Origin: Dallia pectoralis
Taxonomy: Eukaryota; Chordata; Actinopteri; Esociformes; Umbridae
NCBI GenBank assembly: GCA_029465975.1
Contig: CM055757.1
Location: 5,516,951-5,580,950, forward strand
Reading direction: 5' to 3'
Length of the DNA: 64,000 bases
Below, piece after piece: positions 1 through 18,596 of this stretch. The notes under the pieces are model-generated. The model was given only the letters and a program-made list of their open reading frames with translations, did not search any database and had not been told where the DNA came from. Every line of letters starts with the position of its first letter. Within the stretch, counting starts at the first letter, position 1. Both the position numbers and the translations under genes were made by a program.

Positions 1-295
1 GGTGGAGTTTAGTCCAACATCGGGGGCGTGGCTAATAGTGTCTGGGTGTAATTTAGTCAGCTGAGGGCGTGGTAAACGGTGTCTGGGCGGAGTCCACAGT
101 CGTGCTGCTGGCGCCGGGTGGAGGTCTGGCAGAACTCTGCCTCTGAAAGCGTGGATCCACGGTGGGACAGAGATTGATGTTAAAGCCACAATATTTAGAG
201 AACTACGAGTAGTCGATGCCGAGTTAAACAAAAAGACAATGCGGAAATCCATGCAACGAGCGTAGGAAAGCTTTGTGTCACAGTATTACAAACAG
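1..295 (+). other. Possible noncoding first exon / promoter-proximal sequence
   Basis: A strong donor-like sequence, cag followed by gtaagt, occurs at 295/296 after about 170 bases with no long reading frame. The first 110 bases hold short imperfect repeats and GC-box-like stretches such as gggggcgtgg. This could be the end of a 5' untranslated exon of the downstream gene, more than 22 kb from the next exon. The only evidence is the donor and position, so this is weak. Confidence 0.25.
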
Positions 296-782
296 GTAAG
301 TTGATCAATAAACTTTTCTCGATATTTGTGATTTAGTGTTGCGCGCCTGCCTCCATATTGTCCACCGCAAATTACAAACATGCTGCTGGATTGGATTGGT
401 TTGGAGTAAAAGTCTGCAACATTGTAGTAATTATGTTACGAAAACAACTATAAAGTCGTCTACCCTCCAATGCCGTTTTTGAGCATTGCAACACTGTGTA
501 ACGATATATTTTCTGTGCATTTGTTATTGTGGTTCACCGGATATTTTAGACGCTTTTTGAAATTGACCTGAAAGTGACTATTTTTAGTGTTTTTTTGGTG
601 ACTCCTCACAAACTGCCTAGATGCATATATTTATAACTGTATGGCTGGAGTGTCCTTCCAAGTGTGTGCATTTTTTCATCACCACCACTAGAATTCCTTC
701 CTCCTGACCGTTTACCTTCTGTCGTTGTATGAAAAGTTGAGTCATTGGTGGTGGTGGTGGTGGTGGTGTTGTTGGTGGTGGT

Positions 783-824
<42 letters not shown>

Positions 825-2749
825 TTTTCTGCCTTTCCGTTTATCATTTGCTCCAATGAGGTGTAGAGTTCCTGACATTAGTCACTTTGGGGTTAGTTCT
901 GTCTAAATTAATCTGGATTATAATGTCCTTTAACGTGCAGTGGAATCCTGCTTTGATGACTAAATAAAATGCATGAACTTGTTATCTTGAAAGGTCTGAG
1001 GGGTGTAGCTGACATTGGTCTAACAGGGTGTTTATTGTTTCCTACTGTTTTTGTGATTTATGGGTTAAAAAATGTGCCCAGCGTGGCCCGTAAACTGCAA
1101 ATGGCCACACTGCCGTGTGTGTGTGTGTGTGTGTGTGTGTGTAGGGTGATTTGCCCATTGTCTGTGTTGTCGGGGAAGTGGACCGTGTCGCTGCATGAAG
1201 GAGCTTCTTGGCCGCTGACAGAGAAAACAAAAAGGCCCCGGGAACCCTGACCAGAGTACACACATACACACACACCCACCCACCCAAGAGGCAGGTACTG
1301 GAGGAAGGGCTAGGCATGTCCTTTTGCAGAGGGGTATCGGTGTCATGGTAACCTAGTACCCTGCTGTCAGTAGGAGGGCCACACATCTCCAGTGCTGCAC
1401 GTGGCTTTATGTGGAACCCCAGACCAATAGTTTAGGGAGGCTCCAGTTGTTTGTCCGGCCCAATGTCTCCTATGCCTTCCTGAGTCACTGTAATAACCCG
1501 TCTCAAACGGATCATGTGCTGGCAAGTTTACAACAGAACGGACCCCCAAGCTTATTTAAAGATGATGCAGTTACCGTTAACTTCTGTCTGTGGAACACAG
1601 TCCAGAATTGAACATGTATGCAGTTTGCTGTTACCCGGTACTGTTTGGTGTTTATTTAAAGGGACATACTCCGCCGCTGGTTTATGTTACAGCAGTCAGC
1701 CCAACTGAGCCCCTACTAATGTTCCTCACACGGCCACCCTTATGGACCTTGTTTGTGGTTGTCATGTGGAAATAGGAGCCGTCTCTTGTTGGAGGACAAT
1801 GACCAAGCCAAAGCAGTGTATAGACTCAATCTGTCATGTCTTTTTAATGCATTGAAATGTGCCCATACGTAACGTGATATTCTGTGTGTACATCCAAAAA
1901 GTGTCTACAGTCCGAATTGATATGGTAATTTTTTGCAGTAGAAACCTACCAAGTCATATTGTAGTGTTATTGAACCTATTTCCCGCCTTCATATCACCTT
2001 TTGAAGAAGGCCATTTGTTCATCTTTCACCCGGTCCTAACATCAGCTCTCAGTGATGTTTACTGGTGATGAACGACTGGAGTTGGGAGGTTTTCCTCTCG
2101 GGTGCTAGCATATGGTTCTGGGTCGCAAACAAAAACAAACATCACACAGCTGTAATATTATACATGACGTTTGTTCAGTTTTTGATTTTAGAATATTTTT
2201 TATACGTACAATAAGTGTTTGGATGAAGGGGAAACTAGTCGTGGAACTATTCAACAGTAAGTGCTTTAGGTCTATGTCACGCTCGATATCTGGTTGTATA
2301 GTTATTTTGCTCTTCTTAAGCCACTTGGAAGGCCGTGTGCTACAAGTGCCCGTCGTTAATTCTGAAGTGCTAGCAACTCTCTGAGGTAAACGCACATGTT
2401 TAATGTCTTCCTTCGGAGCATTTGTCTCCATATAAGGGGGTCTGGCTGGGACTTATCAGGAGTTGGTAATATCTGTGCTTATTGTTACATTCCACACAGT
2501 AGGAGAAGGGCTTTTACTGAGTGTAGATAGAGAGGCACGGTTAGGGGGAAACGCTGCAGTTCTCACTAAAGTACGGTCGCACCCTCACACAATGGAGAAT
2601 TAATCCAGAGAAAAATGGTTTTGTATGCAGCTACTTTGTCGTCTTTAATTCTACGGCACATTACAATGTTTGAGGATTAAACCGAGGCTCTCCCGAAGCA
2701 GCCCTACAAGAACTACTGGGCGTCGAGTGAAAAAGGATGTTTGTCCTAT
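296..2749. other. Noncoding, simple repeats only
   Basis: No exon recognised. Holds a (TGG)n/(TG)n tract at 745-821, (GT)n at 1115-1142 and a small CA/CCCA-rich tract at 1259-1287. Open frames here are short and lack recognisable protein. Confidence 0.6.
745..821. repeat. Compound (TGG)n-(TG)n microsatellite
   Basis: TGG triplets run into an uninterrupted TG tract. Confidence 0.95.
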
Positions 2750-3960
2750 CCAGGTCTTCTAGTTCCTTGTTGTGGATGTGCACCATCCAGATCTTCTAGC
2801 TCCTTGTGGTGGATGTGCACCATCCAGATCTTCTAGCTCCTTGTGGTGGATGTGCACCATCCAGATTTTCTAGCTCCTTGTGGTCGACGTGTACCACTCA
2901 GATCTTCTAGCTCCTTGTGGTGGATGTGTTACACCCAGATCTTCTAGCCCGTTGTGGTGGATGTGCACCATCCAGATCTTCTAGCTCCTTGTGGTGGATC
3001 TGCACCATCCAGATCTTCTAGCTCCTTGTGGTGGATCTGCACCACCCAGATCTTCTAGCTCCTTGTAGTGGACGTGCACCATCCAGATCTTCTAGCTCCT
3101 TGTGGTGGATGTGCACCATCCAGATCTTCTAGCTCCTTGTGGCACCACCCAGATGTGCACCATCCAGATCTTCTAGCTCCTTGTGGTGGACGTGCACCAC
3201 CCAGATCTTCTAGCTCCTTGTGGTGGACGTGCACCACCCAGATCTTCTAGCTCCTTGTGGTGGACGTGCACCATCCAGATCTTCTAGCTCCTTGTGGTGG
3301 ATGTGCACCATCCAGATCTTCTAGCTCCTTGTGGTGGATGTGCACCATCCAGATCTTCTAGCTCCTTGTGGTGGACGTGCACCATCCAGATCTTCTAGCT
3401 CCTTGTGGTGGATGTGCACCATCCAGATCTTCTAGCTCCTTGTGGTGGATGTGCACCACCCAGATCTTCTAGCTCCTTGTGGTGGACGTGCACCACCCAG
3501 ATCTTCTAGCTCCTTGTGGTGGACGTGCACCACCCAGATCTTCTAGCTCCTTGTGGTGGACGTGCACCACCCAGATCTTCTAGCTCCTTGTGGTGGACGT
3601 GCACCACCCAGATCTTCTAGCTCCTTGTGGTGGACGTGCACCACCCAGATCTTCTAGCTCCTTGTGGTGGACGTGCACCACCCAGATCTTCTAGCACCAC
3701 CCAGATCTTCTAGCTCCTTGTGACGTGGGCGTGCACCACCCAGATCTTCTAGCTCCTTGTGGTGGACGTGCACCACCCAGATCTTCTAGCTCCTTGTGGT
3801 GGACGTGCACCACCCAGATCTTCTAGCTCCTTGTGGTGGACGTGCACCACCCAGATCTTCTAGCTCCTTGTGGTGGACGTGCACCACCCAGATCTTCTAG
3901 CTCCTTGTGGTGGATGTGTACCATCCAGATCTTATAGCACACGCTTCTAGCTCCTTGTGG
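2750..3960. repeat. 37-bp minisatellite, about 32 copies
   Basis: Unit ttctagctccttgtggtgga plus cgtgcaccacccagatc; the later copies (3440-3900) are most uniform and the first ones most diverged. One partial-unit deletion lies near 3140 and another near 3695. Each unit contains AGATCT. Confidence 0.95.
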
Positions 3961-8185
<4,225 letters not shown>

Positions 8186-8598
8186 ACTCTCTCTCTCTCC
8201 CTCTCTCCCTCTCTCCCTCTCTCCCTCTCTCCCTCTCTCCCTCTCTCCCTCTCTCCCCGTCTCTCCGTCTCTCCCTCTCTCCGTCTCTCTCCCTCTCTCC
8301 TCTCTCCCTCTCTCCGTCTCTCCGTCTCTCCGTCTCTCTCCCTCTCTCCCTCTCTCCGTCTCTCCGTCTCTCCCTGTCTCCCTGTCTCCCTGTCTCCCTG
8401 TCTCTCTCCCTCTCTCCCTCTCTCCGTCTCTCTCCCTCTCTCCGTCTCTCCCTCTCTCCCTCTCTCCGTCTCTCCGTCTCTCTCCCTCTCTCTCCCTCTC
8501 TCCGTCTCTCCCTCTCTCCCTCTCTCCGTCTCTCCGTCTCTCCCTCCCTGTCTCCCTGTCTCCCTGTCTCTCTGTCTCTCTGCCTCTCTCTCTCTCTG
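8186..8598. repeat. Polypyrimidine CTCTCCCT/CTCTCCGT array
   Basis: About 410 bases of almost pure C/T on this strand, with interspersed G in CCGT and CTGT variants. Confidence 0.95.
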
Positions 8599-9216
8599 GA
8601 GATGGAGGCCAATCGTCAAGAGGAGGTTTAATGTGAGATATGCCTTTTCCTGCTAATTGCTATCCTATAGCTCCACAGGCATCTCCCAGCTCACCCATTT
8701 GGTTAATTAGGGATTTGAACCAGTGCCCACACCAGCGTCCACACTCACACTTTGTTTGGCTCGGTCAGAATTGTGCTTACATGTTTATACAGGATACACA
8801 CACACACACACACACTACTTATTTTTTTTATTACAACTCTGTTGTTGCCGCTTGCTTACTCAGAAACAAAACATGTATCGGACAACCTCACATTCATCAT
8901 CTGAACAATGTGTTTAGATTGCCTTTAGATATGTTCCGGACCAGACCAAAATGTGTGTACAAGTTGGACTGCGCTTCTGTCGTGGCTGATGTTTGGCTGT
9001 GTGGATGCTGTTCTAGTGATGTCCAATTTCCTTATTTCCTGTGCCTTCCTGTCATTATCCAACTTGGTGGCACATTTTTTTCGCCTTCAGGAGTCATGGA
9101 GTCTGTGGCTGGAAGGCTACACCATATAGGCTAGAGGGGGGGGTGGAACCTGCGGCTAGGGGGAGGGTCGCGCTCACTCAGATTCACACACTCATACAAG
9201 ATCAGACTCTGGTCTT
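8599..9216. other. Noncoding; CA tract at 8796-8815
   Basis: No exon recognised; a (CA)n tract is followed by T-rich sequence. Confidence 0.5.
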
Positions 9217-9515
9217 TGGTTAGTGTCTGGCCTGTTGTTTTTGGTTAGCGAGGGACCTGTTGCATTCTGGGTAGCCGGGCTCCAGTTGTTTTCTGGGTAG
9301 CCGGGCACCAGTTGCTTTCTAGGTAGCCGGGCACCAGTTGCTTTCTGGTTATCGAGGGACCCATTGCAATCTGGGTAGCCGGGCACCATTGCATTCTGGG
9401 TAGCCGGGCACCAGTTGCTTTCTGGGTAGCCGGGCACCAGTTGCTTTCTGGTTATCGAGGGACCCAATGCATTCTGGGTAGCCGGGCATCAGTTGCATTC
9501 TGGGTAGCGAGGGAC
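9217..9515. repeat. 26-bp minisatellite, about 11 diverged copies
   Basis: Unit ttctgggtagccgggcacca plus gttgct, with variants ending gagggacc. Confidence 0.9.
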
Positions 9516-10432
9516 CAGTTGCTTGGTCGGTCTGCGTGACAGTGAGGAGCCAAACAGATTGTGTTTTGTATCAGAAGGCCTTTGCCTGACGGGTTAAGTA
9601 GCCCTCTCTATTCTCCCCAAACCCCACCCCCCCCAGATTACAGAATGCAGGCACAGAATAAATACCTCCCTTGTCTTCTCATAAAGGAGCCGCTTGACCC
9701 TGCCGACCTCCACCGACCGAAGCATCTGCCTGTCTGTTACAATCCGGCTCTGCAGGATCAGTCAGGCCAAACCCTCTCTCGTGTGCGTTTGCCTTTCATA
9801 GCTTATACGACAATCCAAGTCATACATTTCTAGGATTTACTGTATATGGATATAGCCTGCTTTTCTCTTCTCCTGTCCGCTGAATTGTCAGTAAGCTCCG
9901 TTGTTCCCCAGAGTTTTAGCCAACGGTCTCTGGTTAGAGTTCGTGCATGACTGCCTAACGAGCGTCGGCCTCGTTTACATTCCTTACGGACGGGGTAATA
10001 ACGGGCTTGGCATGGGCTTTAATTCAATCATGCCAGTTAAATGGCTGCACATGTGGTACAGCTGCTAGTGCTTACCCCCCTAGCCGAGGTGCCAGTCTGG
10101 CCCAGAGCTGGCACCTAGAGCTGGCAAGTAGGCGGGAAAATGATCTGCACACACCACGCCAACCGCTTATCATCTAGCTGATATCATTCATTACAATAAT
10201 CTGCCAATACTAGGAAATGGTGGCGTCTGAAATCGGGATTGCGTTCGCTAATCTGGGCAATTTGTTAATTAGACAATTAATCGCTACAACAGTCAACCTT
10301 GTAGTAGTAATAAAATGGTGCTAATTTTTTAGAAGTTGAAAATCATTCTATTTCTATCGCATTAATTCAGACAGTATATTGGAATATGCATTATCCTATT
10401 GCCGAGATCTATTCTAGGACTGCTTTAGCGAT
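9516..10432. other. Noncoding; nothing recognised
   Basis: Composition becomes AT-rich toward 10400. No exon or element recognised. Confidence 0.5.
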
Positions 10433-10645
10433 GCTACGTCTCCGCGCTACGTCTCCGCGCTACGTCTCCGCGCTACGTCTCCGCGCTACGTCTCCGCGCT
10501 ACGTCTCCGCGCTACGTCTCCGCGCTACGTCTCCGCGCTACGTCTCCGCGCTACGTCTCCGCGCTACGTCTCCGCGCTACGTCTCCGCGCTACGTCTCCG
10601 CGCTACGTCTCCGCGCTACGTCTCCGCGCTACGTCTCCGCGCTAC
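10433..10645. repeat. 13-bp CpG-rich minisatellite, about 16 copies
   Basis: Unit gctacgtctccgc repeated almost without change; three CpGs per unit in otherwise AT-rich surroundings. Confidence 0.97.
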
Positions 10646-11614
10646 TATACACTTGAGAGTATTTTTTTAAGCTTCAGTCAAGAGTTGACAATTTATTGTT
10701 GTTATACTTAAGTTTAAATCAAATCTGCTCAGGGCACATGTCTTGTGCCTAACTCGATAAACGTAACCATGATTTGGTTGTCTGTTTGCCCTGCTTATTT
10801 TTTTGGGTCGAAGCTCAGTCAAGCCCCGGTTAGCACTGGTTTGCCAACTTAGAGCTTTTTTTATGCAAAGGATTGTCCACATAAAACCACACAACGTGCT
10901 TCGTTGGAAGGGCTACTTGTACTGTAAAACACAGTTTAATTTTAGCCTTATCTGTTTCTCTTTGTTTTTCACATTCATACCACCTGTATGGCTGACAACC
11001 ACCTTTAAGTGTTTCAAATGTATTATTAGACTGCAGAAACGAGACAGACGTGCGCGCGCCCGCTGCTACAGTGAGGTGGCACGGATTATCTGGGCTCCAA
11101 CACCGTAATCTGTGTTCCTGAGCGGAGGTGAGACATCTGCTGTAGCCTCACACTCAGCTCCGCAGGTGGTCAACATGTCGTGTGTCTGTGAGGTCCAACT
11201 GGGTCTGTGCACTGAGAACTCTGTTTCGTGGCTCTGTGGTCCCGTGTGGTCTGTTTGAGCACGTCTGTGTCCAGTACCTCCCTCCACGGACCCTTTCTCA
11301 CTGTCTAGACTGATACATGTACTGGTTTTACTATCACGGTCCTGAGATTACAGATGTGTGTCTACGGTATCGGCCTACTTACGTATGACAGAAGCTCAGC
11401 TGCAGGGGAGATTTACATGACCTTTCTGTTGCACTGGCAACTGTATATTCACACATGTGTACCTGTCTGGAGCGCGTGGCTGACTGGAGTGTAGAATGGG
11501 GCGTTGACCAGGTACACGATTGGTTGGTATCTAAACAGCTCACATTAATCCTGATGGCTGGTTTGTATTGTCTACATTGCTCTGATGCACACCCTAAGGG
11601 TGATTGCTATCTGT

Positions 11615-11659
<45 letters not shown>

Positions 11660-12094
11660 TGCGTGTGTGTCTGCGTGTGTGTTCCTGTCGTATAAACTGC
11701 TCTCTGGGGAGCCATTGATCTATCTACTGGTCACAAACTGTGTATTCGGGGTTGTTACAGCTCAACATGCACAAAGAGGAATTCACAACCCACAATTGTT
11801 TTAATATACTTAATTAATATCCTTGTTTAAATGTACATTGAGAGATTTCGCTGATTCATTGTGCCTTAATTCCGCCTCATTATATTTAGTGACCATAATA
11901 CATAATTAAAGAGGTGATCAATTTATGGTCAAAGGCTCCCCTGGTTCCCCATATCAAGCCCACCCAAATTTCCAGCGTACAGTTTAACATTTTAATGGTT
12001 TTAAATAGTAGTATAGAAAATGTGGTTTGGAGAATTGTTTATTCAACCTACTGTACTTAATAGAAGTCGATGAGGCCGAACCTGGACCCAAAAT
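10646..12094. other. Noncoding; GT tract
   Basis: A GT-rich tract lies at 11619-11682 with gcgtgtgtct variants at its end. No exon recognised; 11800-12060 is AT-rich. Confidence 0.5.
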
Positions 12095-12576
12095 ACAGTG
12101 TTGGTTGCTATGGACACCACCAGTAGCATAGGCATCATCACAGTGTTGGTTTCTATGGACACCTCCAGTAGCATAGGCAGCATCACAGTGTTGGTTGCTA
12201 TGGACACCACCAGTAGCATAGGCAGCATCACAGTGTTGGTTTCTATGGACACCACCAGTAGCATAGGTAGCATCACAGTGTTGGTTGCTATAGACACCAC
12301 CAGTAGCATCACAGTGTTGGTTGCTATGGACACCACCAGTAGCATAGGCAGCATCACAGTGTTGGTTGCTATGGACACCACCAGTAGCATAGGTAGCATC
12401 ACAGTGTTGGTTGCTATGGACACCACCAGTAGCATAGGTAGCATCACAGTGTTGGTTGCTATGGACACCACCAGTAGCATAGGTAGCATCACAGTGTTGG
12501 TTGCTATGGACACCACCAGTAGCATAGGTAGCATCACAGTGTTGGTTGCTATGGACACCACTAATAGCATAGGTAG
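12095..12576. repeat. 45-bp minisatellite, about 11 copies
   Basis: Unit built on acagtgttggttgctatgga and caccaccagtagcataggtagcatc. Because 45 is a multiple of three, frames stay open on both strands (15-residue repeats); no coding role is implied. Confidence 0.95.
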
Positions 12577-14010
12577 TGTTAGTAGCACGTGTTTGTGATT
12601 CTCTGCTGGGACAAAGGCTTGTTGGTCTGTCGGATTAAGGCGTATATTTAAAGATCAATGCAGTTTCTTTGTGTCTAACCTACGTTGCTCGCTTACACCT
12701 TAAGCAATCTAAAGATCGACATTGTATTTCGAGCCGCCAATGAACAGATTCTCCGGCATCTTTATCATACGAGGGCGTTCCGTGTGCGTTCGTCTGTCAA
12801 TTCGCCCGCGTTGACCTTGTCATGCCCGAATCTTGGTTGTTGTTCGTGGATCCTCCAGTGACCACACTGACCTTCCCAGTCTGACTCCTTTTGTTCTCCT
12901 CCGATCAATGGGCCTGATGGATCGCCTCGGCTGCCTAATCTGTCTCCCAGACCGTGTGTTGCAGTTATTTCCACGACGCCGCGCTAATGAGCGACAGAGC
13001 CGAGCGCGCTGATCATATTAACGCTGGGGCCTCACACAGGACGAGGTGACGGATCGCCTCGTGGCCTACGCGAGACATCCAGTCAACCTGATTCAATTTG
13101 ATGAACACACGTTGGACACCCCCAACAGCCTGTGTGTGTGTGTGTGTGTGTGTGTATTGTGTTCCGTTAAAATCAATAAGCGGTCCGGGGGGTGTGTGTG
13201 GGAAGACTGGGGATACAACCAGAAGTGCTGACCGCGAGCGTTTTAAAGAAAAGCTGATCTCACAAATGTGAGAATTCGCCGTGGTCTCTCTTTGACTCCG
13301 TGTCGCCATTTCCCCGTGCGGGGGTTTGAGGCAGACTCTCTCGGCGGCGGCGCTGTTTGCTTTACGGCCGGTTCTACGGGGACCTGTTCTACTGGGTACG
13401 TCCGCGCCCATATCTGTCCGTCAGCACGCAGACCCACAACAATGCGCCTGTGGCTCGGCAGTGTTCCCACAGGTGGGGGAGGAGATCATCTGAGACCTAC
13501 ATTTAACCCCGTATGGCCCACACCTCTGGCTGACGGGAGAGTCTCATTATCTCACATGAGCCGTAATGAGCCAAAATACCTGCGAGTTCATATGGTTTGG
13601 ATTTAATCTCACTGTTGACGTTGCATAGTAAAATAACTCCCGCATCAGATGCATTAAACCATTACAGTTTTCCACAGAGAGCGATGTTGAAGTGTTTTTT
13701 CCGCATGTTTAAAGCGTGTGGTTGCTTTTCCGTGTGTCCGGGCGTAATCTGAGAACTGCAGCTGGAGAACTGCAGGTGCACATTGGAATTCCATCTGCTT
13801 TGGTCCTCGTTAAGATGCCTAATGGACCGAGAAAGGTTGTTTTGGGTGTTAAACCATAGCTGGGTGAAACCACACACACACACACACACGACACACTACA
13901 CTGCTTTGGTCCAGGGTTAAGGCTGTCTGACCGACCTGTTCTTGATCAATTTCCCTACAACTTTAGAGATGTGGTTTTCCAATTAAGAACTGCATGAATG
14001 TTTCGACAGG
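12577..14010. other. Noncoding; short GT and CA tracts
   Basis: GT tract at 13131-13155 and CA tract at 13869-13889. The stretch near 12960-13030 and 13540-13580 is rich in TAATGAG-like motifs and could be conserved noncoding DNA, but this cannot be judged from one sequence. Confidence 0.45.
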
Positions 14011-14296
14011 CACCTTCACACCCCTGACCATCTCAGCACCTTCACACCCCTGACCATCCCAGCACCTTCACACCCCTGACCATCCCAGCACCTTCACTCC
14101 CCTGACCATCCCAGCACCTTCACACCCCTGACCATCTCAGCACCTTCACACCCCTGACCATCCCAGCACCTTCACACCCCTGACCATCCCAGCACCTTCA
14201 CACCCCTGACCATCTCAGCACCTTCACACCCCTGACCATCTCAGCACCTTCACACCCCTGACCATCCCAGCACCTTCACACCCCTGAATATCCCAG
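14011..14296. repeat. 26-bp minisatellite, 11 copies
   Basis: Unit caccttcacacccctgacca plus tcccag (tctcag variant), nearly identical throughout. Confidence 0.96.
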
Positions 14297-17200
14297 TCAG
14301 GCATCATGGGTAGTGATTGACACTCACTACTTCTTCCACTGAATGTGGCAGTAGATCTGTTTACCCTCCGCTCAGACAGGGTTTCGTTTACGTCTCAGTC
14401 TGGTGTAAAACACTCAGGCTGTCGTGTAGTTTATTTCTGACATGTGCAGTTATACTCTGTCGAATGCTTCCAGCGGGAGCTCGAAGCAAAATGGGATTTG
14501 ACTTGACAGGGGTCTTGACAAAGATGGTTGAACAAGCTGCCTATCTGGGACTATTGTCTGAAAGCCTCCAAATTTGGAGACAATAACTGACAGATGAGGC
14601 TGTAGAAGATGCTGGGACAGAATAGAGACCTCACAGTTCTCACATTAACGGGAAATCAAGAATGTGCTATGTTCTAAAATGTATTTAAAATCACGTGGCT
14701 GGTGTTCAAATAGCCTTTGTCCACATTTAAGAGACGTGGTCAACAGATATGTTAAGGTTTTGTTCTCCCGTGTTTTCTCCCGCTGGTTCTCCTGGTACCA
14801 ATGGGCTAAAGTACACGGAGGCAGCGGCCACAGTGGACCGTTACAAAAACAAATTGGTAGGTTGGATGTGATCACATATGTGTATAATGTTCCAATTTGC
14901 TCATGTGACCGTGAGCTTATTAAATGGTCAAACACCTGAACATATGTTTTTGTTTGTGAAAATTCTCTGGATGGGGAACTCCACAGTCTGACAAAGTCCC
15001 ACCCTGAGAAGGCTTTGGAAGCCACGAGGGGCGATGGAAAATGTGAGACAGGTTCTGAACAAAGACCTGACCTCTAACCCCTAACCCTGGAACCCTGACA
15101 TCATGGGTTGTCTGGATTCCACAAGTTTCTCAGACTGTCCTCAATCATCTCCCTTCGCCCCGCCCCCCTTCTCGTCGATCTCTGGAATGCTCTAATTTCC
15201 TTCACCTCAACGTCTTTGTTGGTACGACTACAGTCCCGCTGGGCGTTGCCACTCCGGTCCCTCGTGACAATCAATGGAATCACGTTAGATACCGCTCCCA
15301 GAATGCATCTGTCAGAGTGTCTGTACTAGACGCCGGGTTATCTGCGTTGTGGAGTCGGCGTGTCTATCTCCTCCTCCTATTTTCTCTCGCTGTGTCCCAT
15401 GGCCCCTTTAGCGTAAGCGGAGATGTTCAACATTCTTAATGCGTCTGAGATTATGTGGGAATTAAATGAACCGCTCTTACATAAACGGCTGTAGCACAAT
15501 CCCCAAAATAATTCTACTCCCAGCGCTGTTCCTTCTCCCGGCACACCGACCTGGAACGTCTGAATCTGGATATAGCTAACACGGCACGTGCCCTACTCTG
15601 GCTGTGTTATTTATCACGGGTTCTATAGGGGAACCACTGCTTTCAGGGGGTTCGATTCACTCCCAGGTTTTTTTAACCACCGCTTCCTGGTTTCGACTAG
15701 GGCTAGTTTCCAGGGTGGTCGTCCTCTGGAACGTCGTCAGGGAGACAAACGTCAATTTTTTTATGAGCCGTCGTCATGTTGGTTTTAGGATGTCAGCTGG
15801 CAACGCTGCAGTGATTACTAAGACTGGTGGGTGCATAGGAGGTGTGCAGAAGGAAATCAGGGGGGGGGGTGGTCACGGAAAGTGGGAGTGGTCAAGGTAT
15901 GTCCTCTGGTTTGTCTTGGGGCCTGTTTACGTTACGTGAGCGAGGAGCAAACGCCAGATGCACTCATCTCGGCTTGGCTACGTGCACATGGCGTTTGAGT
16001 TCCCGTCGGCATCCTCCAGACGCCCGATTGGGTTCGGTACAGTTCAGAACCAATCTCGGGCTAGACTGCCGGGGCTCTATCGAAAATGTTACTTGTCGTT
16101 TCGATCTCTCAACGTCCACGCACTGGCGTCTGTCGGGGTTGAGTGTAGGAGTCGGCACAAATGCCACGTGGGCACGAAGGAAAAATGGGATTACGCCCCG
16201 GTTGCTGTCTGGCGCCTCGCGCCTCATTCAGCCTCTTAATTGGGCCTAATCGGGGTCAGCCCATTCGCAACGCTTCACGGAATTACCCAGCAGCCACTTT
16301 GTGTGAATACGGTGAGCTCCTTCTGCCCTCCCGCTCCTGTATGGTCGCCTGTCACAGGAAGTGTGTTCGCTCCCACTCGTCCGCCCCCCCTTTCCAAAGA
16401 GTCCACAAAAGCCTTGGAGACTTCCCAGACTTGACCACAAGGACCTTTATGCTGCGGACAATATTGTTTGGTTCTTCTGAATGCCTGCTCTTACGCTTGC
16501 CAACATTGTGAACCTGATTCTGTCCGCCTGTACAGACGGCCAAGAACAGCCTGGTTTAGCCTCCCTCTACAACAGCATCTCCCTCTAGCACAGCACAAGC
16601 ATGGTTAAAGGGCCACAACTACACGCCACAATATTGGATTTGTTTTTTATTGGGTACGTTGTTGGCATTCGTGAGCTTTTCTCCGGTCAGTTGATTTGGT
16701 CTTCTTGTATTTGGTGTTTGGTTTTTGTTGAGTGTGTGTGTGTGTGTGGTCTGTGTGTGGTCTGTGTGTGGTCTGTGAGCAGGGAGGAACATATGTGTGC
16801 TCCCTAAAGGCTTTGAGTTGAACCTCAAGTCCTCCACCTTATCATATCAACACATGAACATTAACATGAATGATTACCGCTCTGTATCCGATCTGGAAGG
16901 AAAAGCTATTAATAATATCCTTTTTGTCATGTTTTCAAGTCGGGTTTATATTCTGTCTGACCCCGTTCCCGTCTGTCTGTTTCGGTATTACTTCTAAACC
17001 TGCTCATGTCTCGACATGAGCAGTCGCAACGGTTTGTCGTCGGAATTTAAATATTCACGTAGGTGCGTTGCACATGAATCCGCCGTGTCAAAAATCCTTG
17101 AGAGGGAAAAAGGCAGATGTGTTTGGATTTGTGTGGCACCGGCAGTTTGAATGAAGGTTCTGTGTAACCACAAGCATGTGCCATACAGTAGCACACTGGG

Positions 17201-17389
17201 TGTTTCCCAGAAGCTGCTCACCATTTGAAGCCACCAAGGAAGGATAATATTTGAACTGCCTTTTTAGAGACATTAATACCCGGGAATGTCAGTGGAATTT
17301 GTGACTTATGAACCACATGTCTTATTTTATGGCTACAGGTTTGGTCGGCCTTTATGTACTGTTCAATACATCCTCCTATAATCCCTTCA
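14297..17389. other. Noncoding; nothing recognised
   Basis: Several short open frames but no recognisable protein and no repeated element. Minor features: a poly-G run near 15860, TGTG-rich sequence at 16731-16780. Confidence 0.45.
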
Positions 17390-17692
17390 TCTCTCTCCTC
17401 CTCCTGCCCGTCTCTCCTCCTGCCCGTCTCCCCTGCTGCCCGTCTCTCCTCCTCCTGCCCGTCTCTCTTCCTGCCCGTCTCTCCTCCTGCCCGTCTCTCC
17501 TCCTGCCCGTCTCTCTTCCTGCCCGTCTCTCCTCCTGCCCGTCTCTCCTCCTGCCCGTCTCTCCTCCTGCCCGTCTCTCTTCCTGCCTGTCTCTCTTCCT
17601 GCCCGTCTCTCTTCCTGCCCGTCTCTCCTCCTGCCCGTCTCTCCTCCTGCCCGTCTCTCCTCCTGCCCGTCTCTCCTGCTGCCCGTCTCTCT
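17390..17692. repeat. 16-bp pyrimidine-rich minisatellite, about 19 copies
   Basis: Unit gcccgtctctcctcct with ctcttcct variants. Confidence 0.95.
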
Positions 17693-18087
17693 TCAACCTG
17701 CCTTTAGAGCACTCTGTCATAGTGTTCTCTTGAGGTAAATGTGCCATGCAGGCTCAGACAAGACAAGAGCTCCAGTCATGGCAGCATTCCCTTTCTCCTC
17801 CAAGACATACATATCACGGTATCCACGGAAAACCTCTTTGGGTTTAAAATAAGATCCTGCATCATTCACGATGGCCAACGGAAAAGCCGGCTAAAACAAC
17901 ACTCACGGTTAACTAGTAGTTCCTATACTAAATAAATCAGCACCAGTCTTAACAGCGAGCGAGTGAGTGAGTCTGGCCTGGGCACTTTCACTTTTTCCCC
18001 TCTTTCTCTTCTCTCCGTGCATGGTTGCCATGCGTTACCCTGGGGGATTACTATTCGCTGTGCTCAGGAGCCGGTTGAGGGAGTTTC

Positions 18088-18596
<509 letters not shown>

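Noticed and set aside
12095..12576. 15-residue protein repeat open on both strands
   Set aside because: The unit length is a multiple of three, so frames stay open by default; no splice sites or flanking coding sequence.
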